This document shows, piece by piece, positions 43,818-52,772 of a stretch of 64,000 nucleotides of DNA. The DNA is from Streptomyces ferrugineus (GTDB lineage Bacteria; Actinomycetota; Actinomycetes; Streptomycetales; Streptomycetaceae): contig NZ_CP063373.1 of assembly GCF_015160855.1 (NCBI RefSeq), positions 2,232,001 to 2,296,000 of the forward strand. The letters are read 5' to 3'. The position numbers and the translations under genes were made by a program. The first letter of the stretch is position 1. Every line of letters begins with the position of its first letter. The notes below the pieces were generated by a model. It made no database searches, was not told the DNA's origin, and saw only the letters and a program-made list of their open reading frames with translations.

Positions 43818-44854
43818 GCCCCGCACCTCGCCCTCGCCACGTGCAGGTCCGGCGTCAGCACCTGCTTCGTCTTCGGCAGCACGATCCGGCCGTCGAAGTC
43901 ACAGAGGTAGAAGTTGAACCACGAGCCGTAGGACGCCGTTCCCGTCAGCTCGCCCAGCTTGTTCGGCAGCCGCTTCAGCACGCCCTCCACGGTCTTCTCG
44001 TTGTCGTTCAGCGTTCCGGTGAGGTCGGTCAGCTCGGCGATGTCGTCCTTGAGCGGTGGGCGCGCGTCCTTCAGCAGACCCGAGGTCGCCTCCGTCAGGT
44101 CGCCGATGCTCACCAGCGACCGGCCGATCGGCTTGCGGTCGGCGGCGAGGCCCGAGATGACCCGGCGCAACTGCTTGAGCAGGGCGGAGAAGCGGGCTCC
44201 GCGCTCGTCCAGCGTGCCCAGCACGGTGTTGAGGTTGTCGATGACCGAGCCGATCAGCTTGTCGCGGCCGGCCAGCGTCGAGGTGAGCGAGGCCGTGTGC
44301 ACGAGGAGGCTGTTGACCGTGCCGCCCTCGCCCTGGAGGGTCTTGATGATCTCCGTGGCGAGCTGGTTGACGTCCTTCGGGCTGAGCGCGGCGAACAGCG
44401 GCTTGAAGCCGTTCAGCAGGGCGTTGAGGTCCAGCGCCGGTTGCGTGCGCGACAGCGGGATCGTCGCGCCGGGGCGCAGCCGGGTGCCGTCGCCCGCGCC
44501 CTCGGTGAGCGCGACGTAGCGCTGGCCGACCAGGTTGCGGTACCGGATGACCGCGCCCGTGCCGGTGAGCAGCGGCCGGTCCCGGATGACCGTGAAGGTG
44601 ACCTCGGCCAGCGTCCGGTCCTTGATCCGGATGCCCTCGACCTCGCCGACCCGCACCCCGGCGACCCGGATGTCGTCGCCCTCCTCCAGGCCGGTGACGT
44701 CGCTGAAGACGGCGCGGTAGGTGTCCTTCGGGGTGAAGGAGATGTTCACGATGGTGGCCGCGAGCAGGGCTGTCGCCAGCACGGTCACCACCGCGAAGAG
44801 GCAGAACTTGATGAGCGGTGCGGCGGTCTGCCGGGCTCCTCCCGTCGTCCTCAT
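43814..44854 (-). CDS. Mce family protein, second of the cluster (MceB-like)
   Basis: A 346-residue protein with an anchor helix (KFCLFAVVTVLATALLAATI at about 16-36) and an MlaD domain at about 40-118 (DIRVAGVRVGEVEGIRI, IRYRNLVGQRYVAL). The end YGSWFNFYLCDFDGRI, followed by a last cysteine (ARARCGA), is a conserved feature of the B-type subunit. ATG 44854 overlaps the stop of the first mce gene (ATGA). Confidence 0.9.
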   Translation of the reverse strand: MRTTGGARQTAAPLIKFCLFAVVTVLATALLAATIVNISFTPKDTYRAVFSDVTGLEEGDDIRVAGVRVGEVEGIRIKDRTLAEVTFTVIRDRPLLTGTGAVIRYRNLVGQRYVALTEGAGDGTRLRPGATIPLSRTQPALDLNALLNGFKPLFAALSPKDVNQLATEIIKTLQGEGGTVNSLLVHTASLTSTLAGRDKLIGSVIDNLNTVLGTLDERGARFSALLKQLRRVISGLAADRKPIGRSLVSIGDLTEATSGLLKDARPPLKDDIAELTDLTGTLNDNEKTVEGVLKRLPNKLGELTGTASYGSWFNFYLCDFDGRIVLPKTKQVLTPDLHVARARCGA

Positions 44855-46113
44855 GCCACACTCACCGCCGTTCCGCGCGCCAGCGGCCCGAACAGCAGGG
44901 TCGTGACCGGCGGCACCTCGTCGGCCGGCACCCCGAGGACCGGGGCCACGAGCGAGCCGACCGCCCGCTGCTCGTCCCGGGTCGCGGAGACGCCGAGCGG
45001 ACCGCCGCCCGAGGACGAAGCCGGCTTCTTGGAACCGTCGTCGAGGTGGGCGCCCGGCGCCGGCACCTGAGGATGCGGCAGGCCGTGGCAGTTCGGCCCG
45101 GACCGCTCGCCGTAACGCGGCTCCTCGCCCGGCTCGTACGCCCCCTGCGGCCGTACGACCTCCAGCGTGATGTGCATCTTTCCGCCCCGGAACGCCTCCT
45201 CCGAGGCCTTCTCCTGCCGGACCAGACCGGCCAGCAGACAGGGGTACTGGGGGGAGTAGCGGGCGAACAGCTCCAGTGTCGGGCGGGAGACCTGGCCGAG
45301 GGTGATGAGCCGGTCGCCGTTGGCGTCGAGGAAGTCCTCGGCCGTGCCGGCCACGGTCGCCGTGGTCGTCAGCGCCGCCGCCAGCCGGTCCTTCTGCTCG
45401 ACGAGCGTGCGGCTGGTGGTGATCGTGTTGCGCAGGATGTCCATCAGGTCGGGCGCCGCGTCGCCGTAGATCTCGGCGACCTCGGCGAAGCGGGCGATGT
45501 CCTCGGTGAGGGACGGCAGGTGGGGGTTGAGGCGGCGCAGGTAGGACTCCAGGCGGGTGAGGTTGTCGCCGATGCGGTCGCCGCGGCCGTCGAGGGCGGT
45601 GGCGAACGCCGAGAGGGTGGCGTTGAGCTTGCCGGGCTGGACGGTGCGCAGCAGGGGCATCAGGTCGTTCAGCAGTTGCTGCACCTCGATGCCGACGCGG
45701 GTGCGGTCCTGGGTGATGACGTCCCCGGCGCGGATCGGGCGCGCGGACGAGGAGCCGGTGCCGGCGGGCGGCACCAGGTCGACGTACTTCTCGCCGAACA
45801 GCGTCTTGGGCAGCAGGCGCGCGTGCACGTCCGACGGGATGTACGCGACGTGCTCCGGCTTGAGCGCGATGTCGAGGCGCGCCTTCGTCCCGTCGGCGTG
45901 CACCTCGCGCACCTCGCCGACCAGCAGTCCGCGCAGCTTGACGTCGGCGCGCGGGTCGAGCTGGTTGCCGAGGCTGTCGGCCTCCAGGGTGATCCGCACG
46001 ACCGGTGTGAACGCCTGCTGGTAGACGGCCACGGACAACGACAGCAGCAGCGCGAGCACCGCCAGGAACACGACGCCGTACAACCGCAGTCTCACTACCC
46101 TCGGTGCCCTCAT
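44851..46113 (-). CDS. Mce family protein, first of the cluster (MceA-like)
   Basis: A 420-residue protein with an anchor helix (RLYGVVFLAVLALLLSLSVAV at about 9-29), an MlaD domain at about 36-115 (DVKLRGLLVGEVREVHA, LLPKTLFGEKYVDLVPP) and a helical region ending with YPCLLAGL, PRYGERSGPNCHGLP and a final VTTLLFGPLARG, the typical A-subunit end. I chose ATG 46113; a GTG at 46125 would overlap the permease stop as GTGA and is equally possible. First of six mce genes. Confidence 0.88.
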   Translation of the reverse strand: MRAPRVVRLRLYGVVFLAVLALLLSLSVAVYQQAFTPVVRITLEADSLGNQLDPRADVKLRGLLVGEVREVHADGTKARLDIALKPEHVAYIPSDVHARLLPKTLFGEKYVDLVPPAGTGSSSARPIRAGDVITQDRTRVGIEVQQLLNDLMPLLRTVQPGKLNATLSAFATALDGRGDRIGDNLTRLESYLRRLNPHLPSLTEDIARFAEVAEIYGDAAPDLMDILRNTITTSRTLVEQKDRLAAALTTTATVAGTAEDFLDANGDRLITLGQVSRPTLELFARYSPQYPCLLAGLVRQEKASEEAFRGGKMHITLEVVRPQGAYEPGEEPRYGERSGPNCHGLPHPQVPAPGAHLDDGSKKPASSSGGGPLGVSATRDEQRAVGSLVAPVLGVPADEVPPVTTLLFGPLARGTAVSVA

Positions 46114-46121
46114 CGGGCGGC

Positions 46122-46925
46122 TCACCCCGCTATCCGTACGGTCGTGTTGGCGCCCCAGATCGCCAACGACAGGAAGAAGTCCAGGACGTTGATCGCCACG
46201 ATCGAGGTCCGCACCGCCCGGCCCACCGCCACGCCGACGCCCGCCGGGCCGCCGCTCGCGTAGTAGCCGTAGAAGCAGTGGACCAGGATGATCAGTACGG
46301 CGAAGACGAGCACCTTGCCGAAGGACCACAGCACGTCGACCGGGGGCAGGTACTGCTGGAAGTAGTGGTCGTAGGTGCCCGCGGACTGGCCGTAGTAGAC
46401 GGTGGTGATGGTGCGGGCGGCCAGGTACGAGGACAGCAGGCCGATCACGTACAGCGGGATGACGGCCACGAAGCCGGCGATCATCCGCGTCGTCACCAGG
46501 AACGGCAGCGAGGGCACGCCCATGACCTCCAGCGCGTCGGTCTCCTCGCTGATCCGCATCGCGCCGAGCTGGGCCGTGAAACCGGCGCCGACGGTCGCGG
46601 AGAGGGCGAGTCCGGCCACCAGCGGGGCGATCTCGCGGGTGTTGAAGTACGCCGAGAGGAAGGCGACGAAGTTGGAGGTGCCGAGCTGGTTGAGGGCCGC
46701 GTAGCCCTGGAGGCCGACCTCGGTGCCGGTGAAGAAGGACAGGAAGGCGATCACGCCGACCGTGCCGCCCACCACCGCGAGCGCGCCGCGCCCGAAGCTC
46801 ACCTCGGCGAGCAGCCGCAGGATCTCCTTCTTGTAGCGCCGCAGGGTGCGGCCCGTCCACGCCAACGAGCGGCCGTAGAAGGAGAGTTGGGCGCCCAGAT
46901 TTTCCAGGCGATTCAGGAGAGCCAT
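46122..46925 (-). CDS. MlaE/YrbE family ABC transporter permease, second
   Basis: A 267-residue integral membrane protein with about five hydrophobic segments and the MlaE signature loop AMRISEETDALEVMGV near residue 125, flanked by VATVGAGFTAQLG-like and PLYVIGLLSSYLA helices. It forms the transmembrane channel of the Mce importer with its partner, driven by the ATPase encoded two genes upstream. It starts 3 bp after the first permease gene. Confidence 0.93.
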   Translation of the reverse strand: MALLNRLENLGAQLSFYGRSLAWTGRTLRRYKKEILRLLAEVSFGRGALAVVGGTVGVIAFLSFFTGTEVGLQGYAALNQLGTSNFVAFLSAYFNTREIAPLVAGLALSATVGAGFTAQLGAMRISEETDALEVMGVPSLPFLVTTRMIAGFVAVIPLYVIGLLSSYLAARTITTVYYGQSAGTYDHYFQQYLPPVDVLWSFGKVLVFAVLIILVHCFYGYYASGGPAGVGVAVGRAVRTSIVAINVLDFFLSLAIWGANTTVRIAG

Positions 46926-46928
46926 GCC

Positions 46929-47699
46929 TCAGCCCCTCTGTGGGACGACCTGGAAGTACACCGCGGTCATCACGAAGTTGGTCACGAACAGCAACATGAA
47001 GGTGATCACCACCGACTGGTTCACCGCGTCGCCCACACCCTTCGGGCCGCCTTTCGCCGTAAGTCCCTTGTACGAGGCGACGATCCCGGCGATCGCGCCG
47101 AACACGAGCGCCTTGACCTCGGCCGCCCACAGGTCGGAGAGCTGGGCGAGGGTGGTGAAGGAGGCGAGGTAGGCGCCCGGGGTGCCGTTCTGCAGGACGA
47201 CGTTGAAGAAGTAGCCGCCCGCCACGCCGACCACCGACACCAGGCCGTTGAGCAGCACCGCCACCACCATCGACGCCAGCACGCGCGGCACGACCAGCCG
47301 GTGGATGGGGTCGATGCCCAGTACCTGCATCGCGTCGATCTCGTCGCGGATCTTCCGCGCCCCGAGATCGGCGCAGATCGCCGTGCCGCCCGCGCCCGCG
47401 ATCAGCAGCGCGGTGACGATCGGCGAGGCCTCCCGCAGCACGGCCAGCACGGAGGCGGCGCCGGAGAAGGACTGGGCGCCGAGCTGCCGGGTCAGGCTGC
47501 CGATCTGCAGCGCGATGACCGCGCCGAAGGGGATGGAGACCAGGGCCGTCGGCAGGATCGTCACGCTCGCGACGAACCACGCCTGCTGGATGAACTCCCT
47601 CGCCTGGAAGGGCCGTCGGGGGATGGTCCGGACGACGTCCAGCGCCATCGCGAAGAGGTTCCCCGACTGCCGCAGCGCCCCGATCGGTGACAGGCTCAT
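46929..47699 (-). CDS. MlaE/YrbE family ABC transporter permease, first
   Basis: A 256-residue permease with the loop LGARKIRDEIDAMQVLGIDP near residue 133 that docks on the ATPase, preceded by LLIAGAGGTAICADLG and followed by hydrophobic helices ending VTFMLLFVTNFVMTAVYF. Its ATG at 47699 overlaps the stop of the ATPase gene (ATGA), so the two are produced together. Confidence 0.93.
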   Translation of the reverse strand: MSLSPIGALRQSGNLFAMALDVVRTIPRRPFQAREFIQQAWFVASVTILPTALVSIPFGAVIALQIGSLTRQLGAQSFSGAASVLAVLREASPIVTALLIAGAGGTAICADLGARKIRDEIDAMQVLGIDPIHRLVVPRVLASMVVAVLLNGLVSVVGVAGGYFFNVVLQNGTPGAYLASFTTLAQLSDLWAAEVKALVFGAIAGIVASYKGLTAKGGPKGVGDAVNQSVVITFMLLFVTNFVMTAVYFQVVPQRG

Positions 47700-48646
47700 G
47701 CGCCGGCCACCGCCTTCTGGTGCAGCGCGGCCTCGCGCCGGGCGATGGCCTCCCAGCGCGGTGGCCGGGGGATGCCGGGGCCCGGCAGCAGGCGGGGAGT
47801 CATGGCCTGGCTGCCGGGAGACCGTGTGCCCTCGCCGTCGCTGTCGCCGAGGGCGGCCAGCTCCTGCTCGACCTGGGCGGCGTCCTTCTCCTCCGCCATG
47901 CCGATCGGGCCCTGCATCCGGCCGTTCAGGAACTGCCGTACGACGGGCTCGTCGCTGGTCAGCAGCTTCTCGCGGGGCCCGAACATCACCAGCTCGCGGC
48001 GGAACAGCAGCCCGATGTTGTCCGGCACCTGGCGGGCCGAGGCGATGTCGTGGGTGACGATCAGGAAGGTCGCGTCGATCTGGGCGTTGAGGTCGACGAT
48101 GAGCTGGTTGAGATAGGCGACGCGGACCGGGTCCAGGCCCGAGTCCGGTTCGTCGAACAGGATGATCTCCGGGTCGAGGACGAGCGCCCGGGCCAGCCCG
48201 GCCCGCTTGCGCATCCCGCCGGAGATCTCGCCGGGCAGCTTCCCCTCCGCGCCGATCAGCCCGACCATGTCCATCTTCTCCAGCACGATGCGCCGGATCT
48301 CGCTCTCGGACTTGCGGGTGTGCTCGCGCAGCGGGAAGGCGATGTTGTCGTACAGGTTCATCGAGCCGAACAGCGCGCCGTCCTGGAACAGCACACCGAA
48401 GAGCTTGCGCACCTCGTACAGGTCGTGCTCACGCAGCTTGGTGATGTCCCGGCCCTGGATCGTGATCGACCCGCGCTCCGGCTTCAGCAGTCCGACGAGC
48501 GTCTTGAGGAACACCGACTTGCCCGTGCCGGAGGGGCCGAGCATGACCGAGACCTCCCCGGCGGGCAGCGTCAGCGAGACGTCCTGCCAGATGACCTGGT
48601 GACCGAAGGACTTGGTCAGCCCTTCCACACAGATCTCGACACCCAT
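47696..48646 (-). CDS. ABC transporter ATP-binding protein of the Mce importer (MlaF/Mkl-like)
   Basis: A 316-residue ATPase. Walker A MLGPSGTGKSVFLKTL lies near residue 39, the signature ISGGMRKRAGLARAL near 143, Walker B EIILFDEPDSGLDP near 164, and the switch His in LIVTHDI near 200. A C-terminal extension of about 70 residues (EEKDAAQVEQELAALGDS) is typical of Mce-linked ATPases. ATG 48646 fits the AAGGG ribosome-binding site at 8 bp better than the GTG three codons earlier. It is the first gene of the mce operon and has an ECF-like promoter motif about 45 bp upstream. Confidence 0.93.
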   Translation of the reverse strand: MGVEICVEGLTKSFGHQVIWQDVSLTLPAGEVSVMLGPSGTGKSVFLKTLVGLLKPERGSITIQGRDITKLREHDLYEVRKLFGVLFQDGALFGSMNLYDNIAFPLREHTRKSESEIRRIVLEKMDMVGLIGAEGKLPGEISGGMRKRAGLARALVLDPEIILFDEPDSGLDPVRVAYLNQLIVDLNAQIDATFLIVTHDIASARQVPDNIGLLFRRELVMFGPREKLLTSDEPVVRQFLNGRMQGPIGMAEEKDAAQVEQELAALGDSDGEGTRSPGSQAMTPRLLPGPGIPRPPRWEAIARREAALHQKAVAGA

Positions 48647-48682
48647 CCGGTTCACCCTTCGGCCCGTGGAGCAGCTCTGACA

Positions 48683-48715
48683 TCTGCTCTACGGGGAGGG
48701 GCGGGGCGTCCGTCG
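48683..48715 (-). promoter_or_regulatory. ECF-type promoter motif upstream of the mce operon
   Basis: Read on the minus strand: CGACGGAC (48708-48715), 14 bp, then CGTAGAGCAGA (48683-48693). The same two blocks with the same 14-bp spacing occur at 51052-51084 upstream of the lytic transglycosylase gene. GGAC followed by CGTA resembles ECF sigma -35/-10 elements. The start codon lies about 36 bp downstream. The match is seen; recognition by the neighbouring sigma factor is inferred. Confidence 0.6.
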
Positions 48716-48789
48716 CCGAGGTGGCGGATTTTTTTCGAGCGGGGTGGCGGGTGGGGGATTCGAGGGGTTTTGCGGCTGCTTGGCCGGGG

Positions 48790-49887
48790 CTACGGCAGGG
48801 TGCTCGCCGTCGGCGCGGGCAGCGAGGGGGACGGTACGGCGGTGGTGGGGTCGTCCGGGACCGTCGCCGTGTCCGTCGGATCGACCGAGGGCTCCACGGG
48901 CAGCTCGGGGACCTCGGGCAGTTCCGGCACGGTCGGCACCTCGGGGACCGGCGGGACCTGCGGTGCGGAGAGCACCGGCAGCGGGGTCACCGAGACCGGC
49001 GGGACGTCCGGCACCTTCGGCAGTGACGGGACGGACAGCGGGAGGAACGATTCACCCGACGGGGACCCGGTCGCTCGCCGTTCGGCCGTCGTCGCCGTGG
49101 GCCGGTTCCCCTGCAGCCCGCGACCCTCACCGTCCTCCGGCCGCAGCGCCTCCGCGCCGCCCGGCGTGGCGACGGCGGGCCGGGGCGTGGTGCCGTCCGC
49201 GTCCCCGCCCCCGTCGAGGGCGTGCGGCAGGACGAACCCCGCCACCGCCAGGGTCGCCGCCGTCGAGGCCACCGCCACGGCCTGCACCTTGCCGCCGCCG
49301 CGCGGCCGCCCCCACCCGATGAGGAACAGCGCGAACCCGAGCGTCGCGGCCAGCGACTGCCGCAGCGTCCGCCGGGCCCGGGCCAGCAGCGACTCCACGG
49401 TCCGGTAACTGAGCCCCATCCGCACGGCGACCTGGCCGACGTCGAGGTCCTCCGACTTCAGCCGCAGCGCCTCGGCCTGCCGCGCGGGCAGTTCACCACT
49501 GCGCACCGCCAGCCACTTCGCCTCGGCCCGGTCGCACACCGCCTCCTCGACGGGGACCGGACCGGGGGCGATGAGGGTCGGGCTCGTGCGCACCTGGGCC
49601 TCGCGGTTGACCTGCCGGTAGCGGTCGACGCACAGCCGCATCGTGACCGTCGTCAGCCAGGCCGCGAGCCGCTCGTCGTCCAGGTCGGGGCGCTCGGCGG
49701 CGCGCAGCATCGCCTCGTGCACCGCGTCCTCGGCGTCCTCCGCGCTCATCGACCTGCGCCGGGCCACCTTGAGCAACTGCTCGCGGTGGTTCCACATGCG
49801 TTGCCACCGTTCGTCGGCGGCGTCCATCTCCGCAGGTGTCACTGCGGGCATGTCCGCATGCTTGTCGGCAGGCATGTCCGTCGCCAT
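48790..49887 (-). CDS. ECF-type RNA polymerase sigma factor with membrane span and Pro-rich tail
   Basis: A 365-residue protein. Region 2 lies at about residues 30-100 (HREQLLKVARRRSMSAEDAEDAVHE, LAAWLTTVTMRLCVDRYR) and region 4 at about 130-185 (ELPARQAEALRLKSEDLDVG, VRMGLSYRTVESLLARARR). A hydrophobic stretch follows (SLAATLGFALFLIGWG, then VASTAATLAVAGFVLP), and a 150-residue Pro/Val/Ser-rich extension probably lies outside the membrane. Fusing the sigma factor to a membrane anchor suggests membrane-tethered or self-controlled activity without a separate anti-sigma factor. It lies between the mce operon and the transglycosylase gene. Confidence 0.88.
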   Translation of the reverse strand: MATDMPADKHADMPAVTPAEMDAADERWQRMWNHREQLLKVARRRSMSAEDAEDAVHEAMLRAAERPDLDDERLAAWLTTVTMRLCVDRYRQVNREAQVRTSPTLIAPGPVPVEEAVCDRAEAKWLAVRSGELPARQAEALRLKSEDLDVGQVAVRMGLSYRTVESLLARARRTLRQSLAATLGFALFLIGWGRPRGGGKVQAVAVASTAATLAVAGFVLPHALDGGGDADGTTPRPAVATPGGAEALRPEDGEGRGLQGNRPTATTAERRATGSPSGESFLPLSVPSLPKVPDVPPVSVTPLPVLSAPQVPPVPEVPTVPELPEVPELPVEPSVDPTDTATVPDDPTTAVPSPSLPAPTASTLP

Positions 49888-49945
49888 GAGGGCCCCTTCG
49901 CGCTCACCCGCCGGTCTCGTGCTGTCTGTCCGGCGGGGCGCGACA

Positions 49946-51016
49946 TTACCGTCGAGTATCGGCCGTTGTGGAGGGGGCGGCGGGCATCGAGTCCGCGCTG
50001 TTACTGGTCAGTGGAGCGCCAGCGGCGGGCAGGTCGTCGCCGGGGAGCCCGATGTCCGGGGTGGGGAGGGGGAGTTGGGGGTTCTCGGACTCCTCGGGGT
50101 CGGGGGCCGGACGGGACGGGGCCGGGGCCGGTGAGGCGGGCGCCGGCGGTGTGCGGGACGGGGCCGGGTCCGGACGGGCGGAGGGGCGGGGCGGTGCGGC
50201 CTCCCTCGGCTTCGCGGGTGACGGCTCGGGGCGTTTCGTGGAGCCGGCGGAGCTGTCCGGGACCACCCGGTGGCCGTCCAGGAAGTACGCGTACCAGGCT
50301 CTGACCGTGCGCAGATACGCCGCCGAGTGGTTGTAGCCGAGGACCGCCCGGTCGAGGTCGGCCGGGTCCGACAGGTCCCGCCCGCCCGCGCAGAGATAGC
50401 GCCCGGCGGCGAGGGCCGCGTCGAAGACGTTGTTCGGGTCCGTGCGCCCGTCACCGTTGCCGTCCGCGCCCCAGCGGGCCCAGGTCGACGGGATGAACTG
50501 CATCGGCCCGACCGCGCGGTCGTACTCCCCGTCCCCGTCATGGGCGCCGCCGTCGGTGTCCCGGATCAGCGCGAACGCCACGCCGTCCAGCCGTGGGCCG
50601 AGGATCGGCGTCACGGTCGTACCGTCCGGCGTCACCCGCCCGCCCCGGGCCTGTCCGGACTCCACCTGCCCGATCGCGGCCAGCAACTGCCACCGCAGCC
50701 GGCAGCCGGGCGCCTCGCGCGAGAGCCGCTCCGCCGCTTGCCGGTACGCGGCGAACACGCTCGCGGGCAGTGCGGCGTCCGTCTCCGCCGGGGCCTGGCC
50801 GCCGTCGGCTTTCCCGGTCCGCAGCGGCGGCAGCTCGGTGCGGTACGGGGTGTCGCCGGAGACGCTCGGTCCCGGCTCGGCGGGTGGTGTCTGTCTCGGT
50901 GCCGGCGTCGCGGTGCGCGCCGGGATCGCCGCCGGCGACTGCGAGGCGGTGAGCGCCACCATCGCCGCCAACGCGGCCGCCGCACCTCTGGCGGCTCTGC
51001 CTCCGTGCCCTGCCAC
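49946..51016 (-). CDS. Secreted lytic transglycosylase (SLT domain)
   Basis: A 356-residue exported murein hydrolase. The N-terminus (RAARGAAAALAAMVALTASQSPA) is a signal peptide. The transglycosylase domain spans about 110-265: the catalytic Glu is in LLAAIGQVESGQ, followed by AVGPMQFIPSTWARWG and the Asp-rich GNGDGRTDPNNVFDAALAA, then LGYNHSAAYLRTVRAWYAYF. A proline-rich linker forms the C-terminus. I chose GTG 51016, preceded by GGAGGGGA, over the longer frame, which lacks a signal sequence at its start. An ECF-like promoter motif lies about 36 bp upstream of this start. Confidence 0.88.
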   Translation of the reverse strand: MAGHGGRAARGAAAALAAMVALTASQSPAAIPARTATPAPRQTPPAEPGPSVSGDTPYRTELPPLRTGKADGGQAPAETDAALPASVFAAYRQAAERLSREAPGCRLRWQLLAAIGQVESGQARGGRVTPDGTTVTPILGPRLDGVAFALIRDTDGGAHDGDGEYDRAVGPMQFIPSTWARWGADGNGDGRTDPNNVFDAALAAGRYLCAGGRDLSDPADLDRAVLGYNHSAAYLRTVRAWYAYFLDGHRVVPDSSAGSTKRPEPSPAKPREAAPPRPSARPDPAPSRTPPAPASPAPAPSRPAPDPEESENPQLPLPTPDIGLPGDDLPAAGAPLTSNSADSMPAAPSTTADTRR

Positions 51017-51051
51017 GGTCTGTTCCCCTCCCTGCGGACAGCTGTCTGTCG

Positions 51052-51084
51052 TCTGCTCTACGGGGGAGGGCGGCGGGTCCGTCG
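51052..51084 (-). promoter_or_regulatory. ECF-type promoter motif upstream of the transglycosylase gene
   Basis: Minus-strand CGACGGAC (51077-51084), 14 bp, then CGTAGAGCAGA (51052-51062), identical in both blocks and in spacing to the site before the mce operon, while the 14-bp spacers differ. The distance to the start codon (about 36 bp) is also the same. Confidence 0.6.
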
Positions 51085-51188
51085 CACGGGGCGCATCACC
51101 GTTCCGGGCTAGTCCCGGAGGCCGGAGTTCCGGGGTTCCGCTAGTCAGGAGACAGCAGCAGGGACCTCGATGCCGCTGGAGGCAGGGC

Positions 51189-52697
51189 GTGGACGACAAC
51201 CGCAGACTTCCCCTCGTCTACGTCCGGGGCTTCGCCGGCGGGACCCGGGGGATCGACAAGGCCGTCGACGACCCCTTCTACGGATTCAACGAGGGCTCCA
51301 CGCACGTCCGCGTCGGCGCGCACAACCAGCCGCTCTTCCACCAGTTCGAGAGCCCGCTGCTGCGCCTGCTGCGGGAGGAGGGCTACGAACTCCTCGTGCA
51401 CGGCAACCAGGCCGCCTACCTCGCCGAGCACGACGACATCCCCGCCCACACCGTCTGGATCCACCGCTTCTACGACCGCTCGGCCACCACCTGGGGCGGC
51501 AGCCCCCAGGAGTACCGCCTGGAGAACGCCGCCGCCGACCTGCTCGACCTGATCGACCGGATCCGCGACAAGACCGGCGCGCCCGCCGTCTACCTCGTCG
51601 CCCACTCCATGGGCGGGCTCATCTGCCGGTGCCTGCTGCAGAAGGTGCTGCCCGACCGGGGGCGCACCGCCGACTGCGTCGCGAAGCTCTTCACCTACGG
51701 CACCCCGCACGGCGGCATCACCTTCGAGCTCGGCGGCGGGCTGCTGGAGCGGGTCCGGGACATGACCGGCGTCCAGGGCGCGGACATCTTCGGGCCCCGG
51801 CGGATGTACGCGTACCTCACCCCGCAGGCCCGGACCGACCCCGACGGCCCGCCCGAGGGCTGGGACGCCCGCGAGATGCCCCAGGAGCCCGGGGCCCTCC
51901 CGGTCGAGCGGGTCTTCTGCCTGGTCGGCACCGACCCGACCGACTACGACGTGGCCCTCGGCCTGTCCGCCGCCGCCGTCGGACCGCACAGCGACGGGCT
52001 CGTCCAGATCGAGCGGGCCTACGTGCCCGGCGCCCACCGGGCCTATGTGCACCGCAGCCACAGCGGGCGCTACGGCATCGTCAACTCCGAGGAGGGCTAC
52101 CAGAACCTGCGGCGGTTCCTGTTCGGGGACACCCGGGTCCAGGCCTCGCTGGTCGACTACCGGCTGTCCGGCGACGACGACGTCGTGTGGCAGGCCGAGG
52201 CCAGGCTGTCGGTGCGGGGGCTGCCCGTCGTGCTGCACGAACGGCTCGCCGCCCACTGGTGCCCGTTCCAGCTCGACGCGCGCCGCGCGGGTCAGGACGC
52301 GTCGGTGCCGCTGGCCACCACCTTCCTCAACAGCGACCTGCGGACGGAGACGGACGAACCGATGCGGTTCATCCTCCAGCTGCGGCTCATCTCCCTGCGC
52401 GAGAAGGACGGCGTCTTCGGGCTCTTCGACCACCTGGAGCAGACCGCCGACTTCGCCGACACCCTCGTCATCGACGTGGGCCCCCGCGATGCCGACCCCG
52501 GTGTCCGGGGGATCCGGGCCGCCTGGAACTCGGACATCGTGGGCGCCATCCGCGACCACCGCGTCGTCGGAGCCCCGCGCGCCGACGAGGACCCCACCTC
52601 CGACCGCTGGGTCGCCCACATCGAGCTGCCCGCCACCGCCGCCCCGCTCGTCGGCGCCGACGCGAGGATCCGTCTCGTCGCCACGCCCTGGGGGTGA
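51189..52697 (+). CDS. Alpha/beta hydrolase (lipase/PGAP1-like)
   Basis: A 502-residue protein. Residues 1-300 form an alpha/beta-hydrolase core: LPLVYVRGFAGG at the start (oxyanion region), the nucleophile elbow VAHSMGGLICR near residue 140, and GPHSDGLVQI near 260 with HRSHSGRYGI near 285 for the remaining triad positions. The C-terminal 180 residues are beta-rich with no known fold. No signal peptide is seen, so it is cytoplasmic. GTG 51189 follows GGAGGCAGGG. It is divergent from the transglycosylase gene. Confidence 0.8.
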   Translation: MDDNRRLPLVYVRGFAGGTRGIDKAVDDPFYGFNEGSTHVRVGAHNQPLFHQFESPLLRLLREEGYELLVHGNQAAYLAEHDDIPAHTVWIHRFYDRSATTWGGSPQEYRLENAAADLLDLIDRIRDKTGAPAVYLVAHSMGGLICRCLLQKVLPDRGRTADCVAKLFTYGTPHGGITFELGGGLLERVRDMTGVQGADIFGPRRMYAYLTPQARTDPDGPPEGWDAREMPQEPGALPVERVFCLVGTDPTDYDVALGLSAAAVGPHSDGLVQIERAYVPGAHRAYVHRSHSGRYGIVNSEEGYQNLRRFLFGDTRVQASLVDYRLSGDDDVVWQAEARLSVRGLPVVLHERLAAHWCPFQLDARRAGQDASVPLATTFLNSDLRTETDEPMRFILQLRLISLREKDGVFGLFDHLEQTADFADTLVIDVGPRDADPGVRGIRAAWNSDIVGAIRDHRVVGAPRADEDPTSDRWVAHIELPATAAPLVGADARIRLVATPWG

Positions 52698-52739
52698 GGC
52701 GCGCCGGTGTGACCTCGGCGGGGCCCGAACCGGCGTTGC

Positions 52740-52766
52740 TTGCCTCAGGCAACCCGCAGGTAGGGT
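52740..52766 (+). promoter_or_regulatory. Candidate leaderless promoter of the OmpR-type regulator gene
   Basis: TTGCCT (52740-52745), then TAGGGT (52761-52766) 15 bp later, with the ATG only 6 bp beyond, which would give an almost leaderless mRNA. The -35 side lies in the perfect 13-bp palindrome TTGCCTCAGGCAA (52740-52752), a possible operator. Function is inferred. Confidence 0.4.
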
Positions 52767-52772
52767 GGCCGC

